Counted from the stretch's first letter, positions 42,337 through 51,251 are shown. The stretch: DNA of 64,000 nt from Sporofaciens musculi (GCF_009830285.1 NZ_WUQX01000003.1:62001-126000); one strand, 5' to 3'. Notes: generated by a model not told the origin, from the sequence alone. Translations and numbers: made by a program.

Positions 42337-42435
42337 TTATACGCATCCGGTGACATACATTCCTTAAGGGTTACAGTCTTTTATAAATCTTTAAGGGATT
42401 TGTGTTGCTTAAGATAAAATGATATATTGTCCTAT

Positions 42436-42593
42436 ATGCGGAATTCGGAGAAGCGCAGAGACATGCCAGAGGATGTGAAGAAAGCCGTCACAGATTATGT
42501 GAAGACAACTCCCTTAGCGGAGGGCCCGACTATCTGTATGGGCATGGAACAAGGGACTGTGTGGCGTTGCTGAAGAAGCTGGGAATGCTGTAA
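42436..42593 (+). pseudogene. Gene remnant, unidentified
   Basis: A short frame starts at 42436 (MRNSEKRRDMPEDVKKAV...) and continues after a change of frame as DYLYGHGTRDCVALLKKLGML up to the stop at 42591-42593. Both halves look like protein, so this is probably a decayed short gene. GC content is higher than around it. Family not recognised. The rest of 42340-42800 holds no other gene that I can support. Confidence 0.3.
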
Positions 42594-42715
42594 CAAGAAA
42601 AGGGAAGTACACTGCTTAGTCTTACGATGATAATAAAACTAAAAATACGGAGAATGACTTTTTAGGTGTTTCATGGTAGAATAAAATAAAATGTGGGAGG
42701 CATGCGATACGTAAG

Positions 42716-42757
42716 TTGAAGGTTTATCGGGATACCTCAATGGTCAGCTACCTGTAA
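42716..42757 (+). pseudogene. N-terminal remnant of a PIN-domain (VapC-like) toxin
   Basis: Fourteen codons reading LKVYRDTSMVSYL then stop match the first strand of PIN nucleases (family start KVYLDTSVISYL), including the first catalytic Asp. GGGAGG stands upstream. The rest of the gene is absent. Confidence 0.4.
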
Positions 42758-42804
42758 CAGGCAGATTTGTAATGCGAAATTAGAAAGGGACTTCAGAAAT
42801 TATA

Positions 42805-44132
42805 ATGAACAATATAGAGTTTGAGAGGGAAGTAGCAGAATTAATTGGACGTCGTACAGAAGGAGAATATTGGGACTTCAAACAGCAATGGTATTTAAAT
42901 AATACGGATCTGCTCCATGATATTATCTGTATGGCAAACAGTCCAGCGAATAGGGACTGCTATATTATAATTGGTATTGAAGATGAAACATTTAAAATTT
43001 TGGGAGTTGATGCGAATAATAGAAAGAACCAGCAAAATGTTATTGATTTACTTCGCCAAAAACCGAAATGGGCAGGCGGTCATATTCCGGAAGTATATGT
43101 CAGAACCATCCAGATAGATGATAAGGAGCTTGATATAATTATAATAAAGCAGAGTAATAACATTCCGTTTTATCTTTTAGAAGATTATACGAAAGAAGGT
43201 CCTCCAATATTTAAGGGGGCTATCTATACAAGAAAAGGGGATACCAATACACCGAAAACATCCACCGCTGATTTATATGATACTGAGATTCTGTGGAAAC
43301 GGCGTTTCGGGCTTTTATACAATCCCTCTCAACGGACAAAATTCTACCTGGCAGATTTAGAAAATTGGGAATTGGTCGATGGAAAAACGAACAAGTTTGG
43401 AATAAGTCAGTTTTTCTTTTTTATAAACCAGATCCAGATTTTACAATTTACTTTTTAAGGAAGCCGGATGATGAGAATAATTTTTCTAAAGATATTAATG
43501 ATGATGCAATAGGCTCTTTGTCTTATTATTTATTTGCGTTTTGCAATGTGAGTTTTCATACCGATTATTCAAGCAGGGAAGAGGTTATTTTATATTATAG
43601 GGAAGTTCCTTTGTTTTCGGCACCACTGGAATGTGTTGATGAGGGACGGACAAGTCTTGTGCCACCAGAATTTGTCACAGACCCATATTATATCAGTGAT
43701 AGTTTTCGCTATCTTATGTTCGAGTTTGTTTTTCAGCATCGATGTAGAAATTATTCTGGAGAAGCAAAAGAGATGTTTCGGCGCGTCATACCCGTATATA
43801 AAAGTGAACAGGAACGTGATGAATTTGAAAATTATATAGAACAAAAAGGATTTCCACATTATGCAATAGGAAAACGAAAATTATCTGGAGAGGCATTGAA
43901 AAGATTTGAATTTACAGAGATTGGGATTTATAAAGCATTTGGTGATCCTGCTGCACCAGAGCAGATCGCAACTGAACTGAAAGGAAAACCATACTTGGTG
44001 GTTTGCTTTGCCCATCCGGATAATAAAGATTTGACTGGGATCGTGAAAGCTCTGAGAACAGGAAAGATGTTGGTGGACTGGTTGGATGAATGGCGGAAAT
44101 ACACGATAGAAGATAATAATTATCAATTGTAA
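42805..44132 (+). pseudogene. AlbA_2/Schlafen-like protein (frameshifted)
   Basis: The first frame (42805-43458) begins with an AlbA_2-type (Schlafen-like) domain: RTEGEYWDFKQQW, then DLLHDIICMANSPANRDCYIIIGIED, the usual signature, and IYTRKGDTNTPKT. The frame fails in a T run (43417-43422); adding one T joins it to a second frame (to 44132) reading FYKPDPDFTIYFLRKPDDEN onward, giving ~442 residues. The C-terminal half is unrecognised. AlbA_2 proteins bind nucleic acid or ATP and occur in defence islands. The next gene, a probable nuclease, starts 31 bases later. The lost base may be real or a homopolymer sequencing error; if an error, the gene is intact. Confidence 0.65.
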
Positions 44133-44163
44133 TGGTTGTCTTGTGAGACAAATATTCTGGAGG

Positions 44164-45657
44164 ATGGAAAATGTGAGGGATTTTATTGGATACATAAAGG
44201 AATATTCTACGGAAAATTTTATATACACGTTTGCAGAAATTTCAATTGAAATTTATAGAAATCATCTAAAGGGCAATGGCGGGGAAGGGCTTCATTGTAC
44301 AAAGACATTTCCATTAAATATTCTGTCACATGGATTCCTTCCCCAAACAGTTCCAGTAATGCTGTCAGCTTGGGAAATTCCTGATATGGTATATGCTTCT
44401 ATATGCAATGCCAATGATTACAGGAAGAGAGTAGTGACAAAGGATGAAATTGGCCGTATTGTAAATTTATATCGGGGATATGTAGACGATAAACCGGGAA
44501 GTGAATATTTAAAATATGCTGAGTTGGCTGATGTATTTAAATATTTAACGGGTATAACATCTGAACAATTTCGACACGAAGCGTTGGGATGGGTTATACA
44601 AAACTTCAATCGGAATTACCATATGTTACTTGGATCTTCTAAAATTAGCAGAGATAAGATATTAAATATCAATGAGATAGTACAGAAAACATTTGGAATG
44701 AGTGTAGATGAACTGCTGACGATAGAGTTGATTATTGTGTGGCTTTGTTCAAAGGATGCTAAACCATTGTCTGCGCCAGAAGATTTATATTATAAAAAAA
44801 CAGGAAGTTTTCTTACGAAAGAAAATCTTCGAAGAGTTATAGAATACTATTCTACAACATACGAAGAAGTGAGAAATAGCAAACTAGAAAAGCAAATATT
44901 TTATAGCAAGCCATTTGTATGTACCCAGAAAAGTAAAGAATATATTATGATCAGTATGTATTTACTCCAGATGGTCATTGCAGATGGATTATATTGGCTT
45001 ATCAGAGATTACTATTTGAATAATAAAATGGGACAAGTCTATATGAACGCTTTTGGAGAGATGTTTGAGGATTATTTTGAAGAACTCATGATAGAGTATA
45101 TGCCTGATGATTCCTGGCATAAAATAGAAACCGGGAAAAAGAAAAGTGCAGATTATTATTTGGAAATTGAAAATGCAGTTTTCTTGTTTGAATTAAAATC
45201 AGGCTTGATGAGGATAGGCGGAAGGCAGCAGACTCCTAATATTGATCAAATAGATGATTTTTACCGCAGAAATATTGTTGAAGCTTACGAGCAACTAAAA
45301 AATTCTGCAGAAGACTATCAGGGAACAAAGCCTGTTATAAAAATCTTTCTTCTATATGAATTTTCAAATAATACACAGTTGATAATGTCATCAATACCAA
45401 AGATTTTTGATAACGACAAGGAATGCTATATTATGTCAATACAGGATTTGGAGATATTTCTGTCAACATATAAGAATGAGAGGGGAAAATTTGACAGGGT
45501 TGTAGAAGTGATGTTGAATAAAAGTAGTTTGAAAACAGAGTATAACAGTGTGCTGAATATTTTGAACGATCAACAGGCAATAAAAAATTTTCACTTCGTA
45601 GAAGAAAAAGATTATTTGAAAAAGATAGTAGACAAATTAGAGATTGAATTGGAATAA
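44164..45657 (+). CDS. Probable PD-(D/E)xK nuclease next to the AlbA_2 gene
   Basis: A protein of about 497 residues. The C-terminal part has KSADYYLEIENAVFLFELKSG, a PD-(D/E)xK core with Asp in ADYYLE and ELK in the next strand, preceded by a helical half (GEMFEDYFEELMIEYMPDD). Restriction-like nucleases with this layout cluster with defence genes. The start is uncertain: ATG 44164 touches the GGAGG, GTG 44173 is better spaced, and GTG 44143 lacks a ribosome site. It lies 31 bases after the AlbA_2 gene, same strand, so they are probably one unit. No known system name applies with confidence. Confidence 0.6.
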   Translation: MENVRDFIGYIKEYSTENFIYTFAEISIEIYRNHLKGNGGEGLHCTKTFPLNILSHGFLPQTVPVMLSAWEIPDMVYASICNANDYRKRVVTKDEIGRIVNLYRGYVDDKPGSEYLKYAELADVFKYLTGITSEQFRHEALGWVIQNFNRNYHMLLGSSKISRDKILNINEIVQKTFGMSVDELLTIELIIVWLCSKDAKPLSAPEDLYYKKTGSFLTKENLRRVIEYYSTTYEEVRNSKLEKQIFYSKPFVCTQKSKEYIMISMYLLQMVIADGLYWLIRDYYLNNKMGQVYMNAFGEMFEDYFEELMIEYMPDDSWHKIETGKKKSADYYLEIENAVFLFELKSGLMRIGGRQQTPNIDQIDDFYRRNIVEAYEQLKNSAEDYQGTKPVIKIFLLYEFSNNTQLIMSSIPKIFDNDKECYIMSIQDLEIFLSTYKNERGKFDRVVEVMLNKSSLKTEYNSVLNILNDQQAIKNFHFVEEKDYLKKIVDKLEIELE

Positions 45658-45710
45658 AAAAAAGACGATAATCAAAAACAGCTGCCTTTTATCATGAGCG
45701 GAACTTATCC

Positions 45711-45839
45711 ATGGCAAAACTGCTCTTCATTAGCCTCTACATTCGTAAGCTCCGCGAAGATCTGCAGAACTATGTGTGCAACATCAGTAACCGTGAGGCG
45801 TGGAGAGAGCGGATGAAAACAAAAAGAATCTTCCGGTAA
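45711..45839 (+). pseudogene. Short basic frame, probable gene remnant
   Basis: A 42-codon frame (MAKLLFISLYIRKLREDLQ ... KTKRIF) lacks a ribosome site and looks like the C-terminal fragment of a longer protein. Codon composition differs from the flanking AT-rich DNA. The remainder of 45658-46010 contains the promoter of the recombinase gene. Confidence 0.25.
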
Positions 45840-45908
45840 CTATTGTGGTGGTTCTGAAAGATTAAAATAAACGTGTATTGGTGGCTCTCAAGCATTAGAA
45901 TATTCTCA

Positions 45909-45982
45909 TTGACAATTATACCAGAAAATAGTATGATAGTATTCATATATTATTGCGTGAAATGCAGATTTTACGCAATAAT
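45909..45982 (+). promoter_or_regulatory. Promoter and leader hairpin of the recombinase gene
   Basis: TTGACA (45909-45914) and TATGAT (45932-45937) are 17 bases apart. Just after the predicted start, ATTATTGCGT (45949-45958) is perfectly repeated in inverse as ACGCAATAAT (45973-45982). The 10-bp arms could be an operator, an RNA stem before the ribosome site, or binding sites of the recombinase itself. Confidence 0.65.
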
Positions 45983-46010
45983 TGGGTGAAAGAGAATAGA
46001 GGATTATTTT

Positions 46011-47117
46011 ATGAGTGAATATACGGATACTGTACGAACACAGAATATACTGGCTTTGAGGGCGTTGCTGAAGCAAATGCCTCCTTTTTGTACGGATTAT
46101 TTTAGGGGAATTGCTTCGTCAACATCTCCAAGGACACAGACTGGGTATTGCCGGGATATCTATACCTTTTTACAATTTGTTGTTATGAGAAATCCCATAT
46201 ACAGGGATTCCGAAATTAAGGATATTCCCCTTAAAGTCCTTGAGGAAATGACGCCGGCGGATATCGACGAATATCTGGAACATCTTAACTACTATATATT
46301 TGAAGGAACTGAATATAGAAATGGCGAATCTGCAAAAGCACGGAAACTGTCTGCCCTTAGTAATATGTACAGCTTCTTTAATAAACGGCAGATTGTTTCA
46401 AATAATCCCTTAAATGCCATTGAACGGCCCAAAGTTCATGATAAAGTAATCATTACACTGGATCAGGAACAGATATTTGATTTAATGGATGCAGTCGAAA
46501 GCCCGACTAATATGACAGACCGCCAGAAAAAGTTTCATAATCTTACCATGGCTCGTGACCGTGCTATTTTAACATCATTTTTGGGGACCGGAATGCGAGT
46601 ATCAGAATTGGCCGGATTGGATGTTACAGATGTAGATTTTAATAATCAGACGTTCCGTGTGATCCGGAAAGGCGGAAATGAAGCATACATATACTTTGGA
46701 GATGATGTCCGGGACGCCCTCTGCTACTATTTGGGTATTCAGGAAGAGCCAGAAAATACGAACGAAGAGATAAAACAACTATCCCCCAGGGATGCCCTAT
46801 TGAAAGGCAATGATGAAGAGAAAGCATTATTTCTCTCGCTTAGAGGGAATCGTATGGCGGTCCGCAGTATCGAGGCTATGGTTAAAAAATACTGTACAAT
46901 GATAAATACAAATAAGAAAATTACCCCTCATAAGCTTCGGAGTACATATGGAACAGCTTTATATAAAGAAACTGGAGATATTTATCTGGTAGCGGATGTT
47001 CTTGGACATAAAGATGTAAATACTACCAAAAAGCATTATGCCGAAATGACCAATGATAATCGGAAACGTGCGGCAAATATTGTCCCTTTGAAAAAAACAC
47101 ATGAGAAAAGCACATAA
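46011..47117 (+). CDS. Tyrosine recombinase (XerC/D- or integrase-like)
   Basis: A 368-residue recombinase. The N-terminal core-binding (SAM-like) domain is followed by the catalytic domain with GTGMRVSELAG (Arg), IRKGGNEAYI (Lys), TPHKLRSTYG (His, Arg), LGHKDVNTTKKHYAEM (His, nucleophile Tyr). All catalytic residues are present. It has its own strong promoter and a hairpin leader. It resembles site-specific recombinases of gut Clostridia that integrate elements or invert promoters; no neighbouring invertible segment with long repeats is evident except the 10-bp arms in the leader. IS110 lies 210 bases downstream. Confidence 0.92.
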   Translation: MSEYTDTVRTQNILALRALLKQMPPFCTDYFRGIASSTSPRTQTGYCRDIYTFLQFVVMRNPIYRDSEIKDIPLKVLEEMTPADIDEYLEHLNYYIFEGTEYRNGESAKARKLSALSNMYSFFNKRQIVSNNPLNAIERPKVHDKVIITLDQEQIFDLMDAVESPTNMTDRQKKFHNLTMARDRAILTSFLGTGMRVSELAGLDVTDVDFNNQTFRVIRKGGNEAYIYFGDDVRDALCYYLGIQEEPENTNEEIKQLSPRDALLKGNDEEKALFLSLRGNRMAVRSIEAMVKKYCTMINTNKKITPHKLRSTYGTALYKETGDIYLVADVLGHKDVNTTKKHYAEMTNDNRKRAANIVPLKKTHEKST

Positions 47118-47329
47118 AAAGAGGGCGGAATTTTAAAGATTACCATGTTATGATACATATAATATAAAGTATTAACACTATAAATGTAAATCATAATTCA
47201 GCCTGCAAATAAAAAGTCAATAGAAAATTGAATATTTTTTGAAAAAATTTTATGTAGGAAAAATGCGTACAACAACCAGACCACCGTAGAACGCTGGTTT
47301 TGTGAATTGCTAGAGTTATGTAATTTCTG

Positions 47330-48547
47330 CTATTGTGGAAGGGAAGCCAAATATTCTTTGACTCTTCCGTAATAAATCCGGAGAAATTTATTTGCCCCGG
47401 CTGTCATGTAGACATAGTAAGCTTTGCCTTGCGCACGTTTCTTATCCATGAACAAATACACGGGGTCATCTTGTGGCTTGGTCTTAATTAGAACGTCCAT
47501 GACCTGAAATAGGGTCTTACGGAGCGCGGGAGAACCATGTTTTGATGCATGGATACTTTTTTGAGAGTAATCCCCGGATTCATTTACACCTGGGTCAACA
47601 CCGGCAAATGCGGTAATAGCGTTCCGATGGGTAAAGCGTGACACATCTCCGATTTCCGCTATTAGCTGTGGACCCAGGGAGGGGCCTACGCCTTTCATCG
47701 CCATAACGACAGAGTATTCTGGAAGTTGGGCTGCGGTTTCGTTCATTAGGGAACGGAGCTGTTCAACAGTTCGGGATGCAGTATTTAACTGCTCAACCGC
47801 CTGTTTGATGATACGTTTGGTAAAGACATCTTTTGGAAGTACAGAAACCGGTTCCTTGGCTGTTTCATAGATTTCTTCAGCTTTTGTTTTGCTGAAGTTG
47901 TACTTCTTGCGGTGACACCACTTCTGATAGTGGTCAACAAAAGCGTCCACAGATATCTTACGGACACAGTCTGCATGCCAGTAGCAGTCCGCAAAGTCAA
48001 CCCATTTCTGGCTTCCGTCTTCGCGGGCGGGGCTGTCAAAATAGGTGTTTACACCGGGATAAGTTTGGTCAAGAAGGCCGATCAGATTGTTTTTCATGGC
48101 AGTCTTGTGCTTCATGTAGAAGCCAAACTGGCGGTTCATGGTCTTTAATTGATTGCGTAATTCATCCATAAGACCATATTGTTTCAATTTTGACCATCTG
48201 TCAAGTGTATAGCGTGCGATTTTAAGGGAATCTGCTTTGTCGGACTCTACTTTCCGCAGGGAGTTGTCTTCGTCCTGATAATGACGTATAAGCTGTGGAT
48301 TTACAGCGCTAACAAACAGACCGGCAGAGACAAGCTCATGGGCAATGGTCTCATAGTAATGTCCGGTACACTCCATGACGATACGTGATTCTCCATCAAG
48401 GGATCTGATCCGATGAATCAATGATCGGAGATCCTTGGATAAATGAGATACTTCAAAAGGTTTGGCCACGACTTCACCGCCTGGGCGGAGGATGGCAACC
48501 ATGCTTTTACGTTTGGAAACATCAATACCGATAGCGTTCATATTCAT
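47330..48547 (-). CDS. IS110-family transposase (DEDD recombinase)
   Basis: A 405-residue protein. The N-terminal RuvC-like DEDD domain starts AIGIDVSKRKSMVAI and continues with MECTGHYYE and VNPQLIRHY; the C-terminal Transposase_20 part has VVMAMKGVGPSLGPQLIAEIG and FAGVDPGVNESG with the conserved serine region (ASKHGSPALRKTLF). IS110 enzymes act with a structured bridge RNA encoded next to the gene. The frame is intact and of normal length. GAAGGAGTGA is upstream of the ATG. Element ends could not be placed: no terminal repeats are expected in this family. Confidence 0.93.
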   Translation of the reverse strand: MNMNAIGIDVSKRKSMVAILRPGGEVVAKPFEVSHLSKDLRSLIHRIRSLDGESRIVMECTGHYYETIAHELVSAGLFVSAVNPQLIRHYQDEDNSLRKVESDKADSLKIARYTLDRWSKLKQYGLMDELRNQLKTMNRQFGFYMKHKTAMKNNLIGLLDQTYPGVNTYFDSPAREDGSQKWVDFADCYWHADCVRKISVDAFVDHYQKWCHRKKYNFSKTKAEEIYETAKEPVSVLPKDVFTKRIIKQAVEQLNTASRTVEQLRSLMNETAAQLPEYSVVMAMKGVGPSLGPQLIAEIGDVSRFTHRNAITAFAGVDPGVNESGDYSQKSIHASKHGSPALRKTLFQVMDVLIKTKPQDDPVYLFMDKKRAQGKAYYVYMTAGANKFLRIYYGRVKEYLASLPQ

Positions 48548-48770
48548 ATGTTATGTCACTCCTTCTTTTGTAAGCAATGGTAAGGACCAGTTTTACTCAT
48601 TGCCTATTCAATCTACTGTGGTGTGACGCGGACGCACCTTTGTGGGTGGTTCAACCTGCATAAAACGAATGCTGCGAATGAGGAGCTGGTTATCAGACTG
48701 TTTTACGGACGCGAAGTCCAAGAAAGGATCCGATTATACCGATTGCTCTCTACATTCTAACAGCTTAAGC
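48548..48770 (-). ncRNA. Candidate bridge RNA region of the IS110 element
   Basis: In many IS110 elements the bridge RNA is encoded between the left end and the transposase start; that is this region, read on the minus strand. Visible stems are GCAATGGTAA/TTACTCATTGC (48577-48607, loop AGGACCAG-like) and CGGAC/GTCCG-type pairing near 48706-48735. The guide loops and exact limits cannot be fixed without the donor and target sequences. Confidence 0.3.
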
Positions 48771-48846
48771 AACAAGATGGGTAATTCCTTACTGGCTGTA
48801 AGGGAGATTAACCATAAATATATTGTAGTAGAAAGGATGTGGTTTA

Positions 48847-49095
48847 ATGACCGTACAGCAACAGGTATGCGCACGCATTATTAACATGTCAGATGAAGGT
48901 GCTGCTTTTATTGAGCAAGTAATAAATAATATGAATCCTGTTTTTTTTATAGGAAAAAATAATTTAAAATCTACTACAGAGGCGATAGATGTATCAAAAA
49001 GAATCGGCGTTGGAAAGGGAATTATTGAAGATCCAACTGATTTTGATAAATGGGACGAGGAAATTGCTGATTTATTTGAGGATATAAAAAAATGA
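48847..49095 (+). CDS. VapB-like antitoxin
   Basis: An 82-residue protein with the layout of prevent-host-death/VapB-type antitoxins paired with PIN toxins: N-terminal DNA-binding part and an acidic C-terminus (TDFDKWDEEIADLFEDIKK). GAAAGGATGTGG stands upstream; 48847 may itself be preceded by in-frame starts. Its stop overlaps the ATG of a PIN gene (ATGA), the usual antitoxin-toxin coupling. The toxin gene is broken, so the antitoxin is now an orphan. Confidence 0.65.
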   Translation: MTVQQQVCARIINMSDEGAAFIEQVINNMNPVFFIGKNNLKSTTEAIDVSKRIGVGKGIIEDPTDFDKWDEEIADLFEDIKK

Positions 49096-49276
49096 ATTAT
49101 CTAGCAGACACACATATTTTAATTTGGGCAATAACAGATAGTCCTAAATTATCCCAAAATGCAAGAGAAATATTATTATCGGACTTCTAGCTCAAGCCAA
49201 AGCAGAAAATATGTTTTTTCTTACACATGATGAATTGACTCCATTCTATAATGAATCCTGCATAGTATCAGTATGA
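49092..49276 (+). pseudogene. VapC-like PIN toxin with internal deletion
   Basis: The N-terminus MNYLADTHILIWAITDSPKL has the first PIN aspartate. The frame stops at 49189, but the family's C-terminus (LAQAKAENMFFLTHDELTPF ... SCIVSV) follows at once in another frame up to 49276. About 230 bases of the middle, with the other acidic residues, are missing. A real deletion, not a simple sequencing error. The nearby 49300 frame (MDYFKTVDPEDMSQAKLIVF) looks like another truncated gene start. Confidence 0.7.
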
Positions 49277-49364
49277 ATTTTTCTTGATGGGTAAAATTAA
49301 TGGATTATTTTAAAACGGTCGATCCAGAGGATATGAGTCAGGCTAAATTGATTGTTTTTGAAAA

Positions 49365-49388
49365 GGGGCTGTTGCCAGCCCCTAATTC
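49365..49388 (-). terminator. Terminator of the minus-strand mobile-element operon
   Basis: GGGGCTG (49365-49371) and CAGCCCC (49376-49382) form a perfect 7-bp stem. On the minus strand it is followed by TTTTC. It lies just downstream of the nucleotidyltransferase gene (minus, ending 49395). Confidence 0.75.
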
Positions 49389-49394
49389 ACTTTT

Positions 49395-50462
49395 CTACCT
49401 CTTCCACTTATCCAAAGAACCAATTACTTTCATACATGGTAGTCTTGCAATCAGATTTTCTATAGCCCTTATTGCTTTTGGATTGTCCGTAATGTCAGAC
49501 ATGTATTCCAGAACCTCCAAGTCTATTGTTTCTCCATACAATATATCCATTGATGTATCCGCATAGGACTCTGTTCCATCCTTATGTATATTGATACCGA
49601 TGCTTGGAATGCCATTCATCTGTTCCGGCGGTATTTTATTGAAAATAGCTATTGCTTTATCAACACTGTGTATATTTTCGTAATATTTCCCTAAGCTATG
49701 GAATTCGCTGCACTCTGCCACTGTATACGTAATGATGATCTGTCTTTCCATCAAAAGCGATTCTGCTCTTTGAAGATAAGAACCCAATGTGCCGGTTTTA
49801 CCTTCAGTAATAGGATTGATATCTACTTTGATACCGCCAAGCATGAATCCGTCTTCATTAAATACATTGAACAAATCATCTTCTGTCTCGCAGCCTGTAT
49901 ATTCCACAACAATATCAAGGTCAGAACCTTCCTTTTCCAATCCCCTGCACCGGCTTCCATATATTGCAATCCCGACTATATTTATAGATATCTGATATTC
50001 ATCAATCTTGGACTGCAGATAAGCATAAACATTTAATTCTATTTCTTTCTGTGTCAGTCCATTGATCTTGTGGAACATATCACTTGTTTTTGCCTTGAAT
50101 TTTTCTATAATCCTACGCTCGTTCGCAGCTTTTTTTGCGCGATCCTCAAACCAGTGCATTTCAGTATATTCTACTTTTTCTGTCAATTCTTCAAAATCAA
50201 TCGGTATCAGTTTATCATATGAGTGTATATTTCCCTCCAGTTCGCTCCGGTGCATTGGTTCCTTTAGACCTAACTCAATTTCATAGAGCACCTCTGTGAT
50301 TGTAATATCAGGGTTATCATATACGCCGCCATCTAATTCCCGATAATTCATATCGTAAATGGTATAGTCATAGCCTTCACCAGTCTCCTGAATACGAATA
50401 TAACGATCTGCTAATTGGAATGCCAGTTCCTGTACATCCTGGTTTTCTTGTTCATTTGTCAT
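49395..50462 (-). CDS. Polyvalent mobile-element protein with a nucleotidyltransferase domain
   Basis: A 355-residue protein. The middle part is a minimal nucleotidyltransferase: GIAIYGSRCRGLEKEGSDLD (GSx10DxD), then VDINPIT with a third acidic residue. The C-terminal part (FHSLGKYYENIHSVDKAIAI, QMNGIPSIGINIHKDG, SIGINIH-type strands) matches the LPD16 'large polyvalent protein' domain known from conjugative elements and phages. The N-terminal ~90 residues (DDYTIYDMNYRELDGGVYD-like) look like another small element-associated domain. Such proteins may modify host molecules or protect the element. It is the last gene of the minus-strand operon, followed by a terminator. Confidence 0.8.
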   Translation of the reverse strand: MTNEQENQDVQELAFQLADRYIRIQETGEGYDYTIYDMNYRELDGGVYDNPDITITEVLYEIELGLKEPMHRSELEGNIHSYDKLIPIDFEELTEKVEYTEMHWFEDRAKKAANERRIIEKFKAKTSDMFHKINGLTQKEIELNVYAYLQSKIDEYQISINIVGIAIYGSRCRGLEKEGSDLDIVVEYTGCETEDDLFNVFNEDGFMLGGIKVDINPITEGKTGTLGSYLQRAESLLMERQIIITYTVAECSEFHSLGKYYENIHSVDKAIAIFNKIPPEQMNGIPSIGINIHKDGTESYADTSMDILYGETIDLEVLEYMSDITDNPKAIRAIENLIARLPCMKVIGSLDKWKR

Positions 50463-50525
50463 TTTTCATTTCCTCACTTTTGCATTATTCATTTATGAAT
50501 CCGATTTACATACACCACTGCCTTA

Positions 50526-51113
50526 TCAGTCGTAAAATGGGCGGAGTTGGCCGTTCCATACCTCGTAATACCAGTACGAAGTATTGAAACGGATATAATA
50601 GTAATCTGGAGCACAGTAAACAGGGTGACGCTCAATCTTCCGTCCGGTTTTACGGAGGAATTTATGACGATTTACTTCCAGCTCATCAACCTCATGAATT
50701 ATGATGATTTTGCTTGGATCAAAGTCAAACACGTCACAGATTCTTGCGATTGCCTCTGTATCAGTCATATAATAGCTGTGATTACCTGTCTCGGCCCCTT
50801 CGGCCAGCCGCGCATAATCATTCTGACGCACATTGTTGGGGTTCTCGCATAGTTTCCACTCCTCTTCCCGTTCTAAAGCTTTCTTCAATTCAATGATTTG
50901 AGCCTTATAAGAATCCATAAGTTGTTGTGTATGGATATATTGCATATTTACTTCATACTGAATTTTTTCAGCAATCCCGTCCTCGTTCTCTTTGTATGCG
51001 TTACAAAACGTGTCTTTATCACCGCCAAACTCTATATAAGCTTTCTCGATTGCTTCGTATTCTTTCATGGCAGGAAAATAACCTGTTCTTGTTTCAAATT
51101 CCTTTAGCATCAT
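50526..51113 (-). CDS. Unknown mobile-element protein
   Basis: A 195-residue protein with a helical acidic N-terminal half (including a coiled stretch KAQIIELKKALEREEEWKL) and a C-terminal part with HPVYCAPDYYYIRFNTSYWY, rich in tyrosine. An ANNVRQNDYARLAEGAE-like segment is reminiscent of antirestriction/conjugation accessory proteins, but I cannot name a family. It lies between the nucleotidyltransferase and the MSHFSV gene, all minus strand. Confidence 0.55.
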   Translation of the reverse strand: MMLKEFETRTGYFPAMKEYEAIEKAYIEFGGDKDTFCNAYKENEDGIAEKIQYEVNMQYIHTQQLMDSYKAQIIELKKALEREEEWKLCENPNNVRQNDYARLAEGAETGNHSYYMTDTEAIARICDVFDFDPSKIIIIHEVDELEVNRHKFLRKTGRKIERHPVYCAPDYYYIRFNTSYWYYEVWNGQLRPFYD

Positions 51114-51211
51114 GACAAAATATCCCTTTCTTAATGATTAGGCAGTAATGGCTTAAATCATGGATGTTCCTTCTGCCATAGCCTTATTGTTGTAACTAAA
51201 TCAAATACTTT

Positions 51212-51229
51212 GGGAGGCTTTCGCCTCCC
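51212..51229. repeat. Perfect hairpin in the minus-strand operon
   Basis: GGGAGGCTTTCGCCTCCC is a 6-bp (7 with a wobble) stem between two operon genes. No T run follows on the minus strand, so it is more likely a stabilising or processing stem than a full terminator. Confidence 0.45.
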
Positions 51230-51251
51230 GCTGTATCAATAATAGATTTTT

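Noticed and set aside
48642-48884. An 80-codon frame upstream of the antitoxin
   Set aside because: It crosses the probable IS110 bridge-RNA region and the antitoxin start, with no ribosome site; Ser/Asn-rich chance frame.
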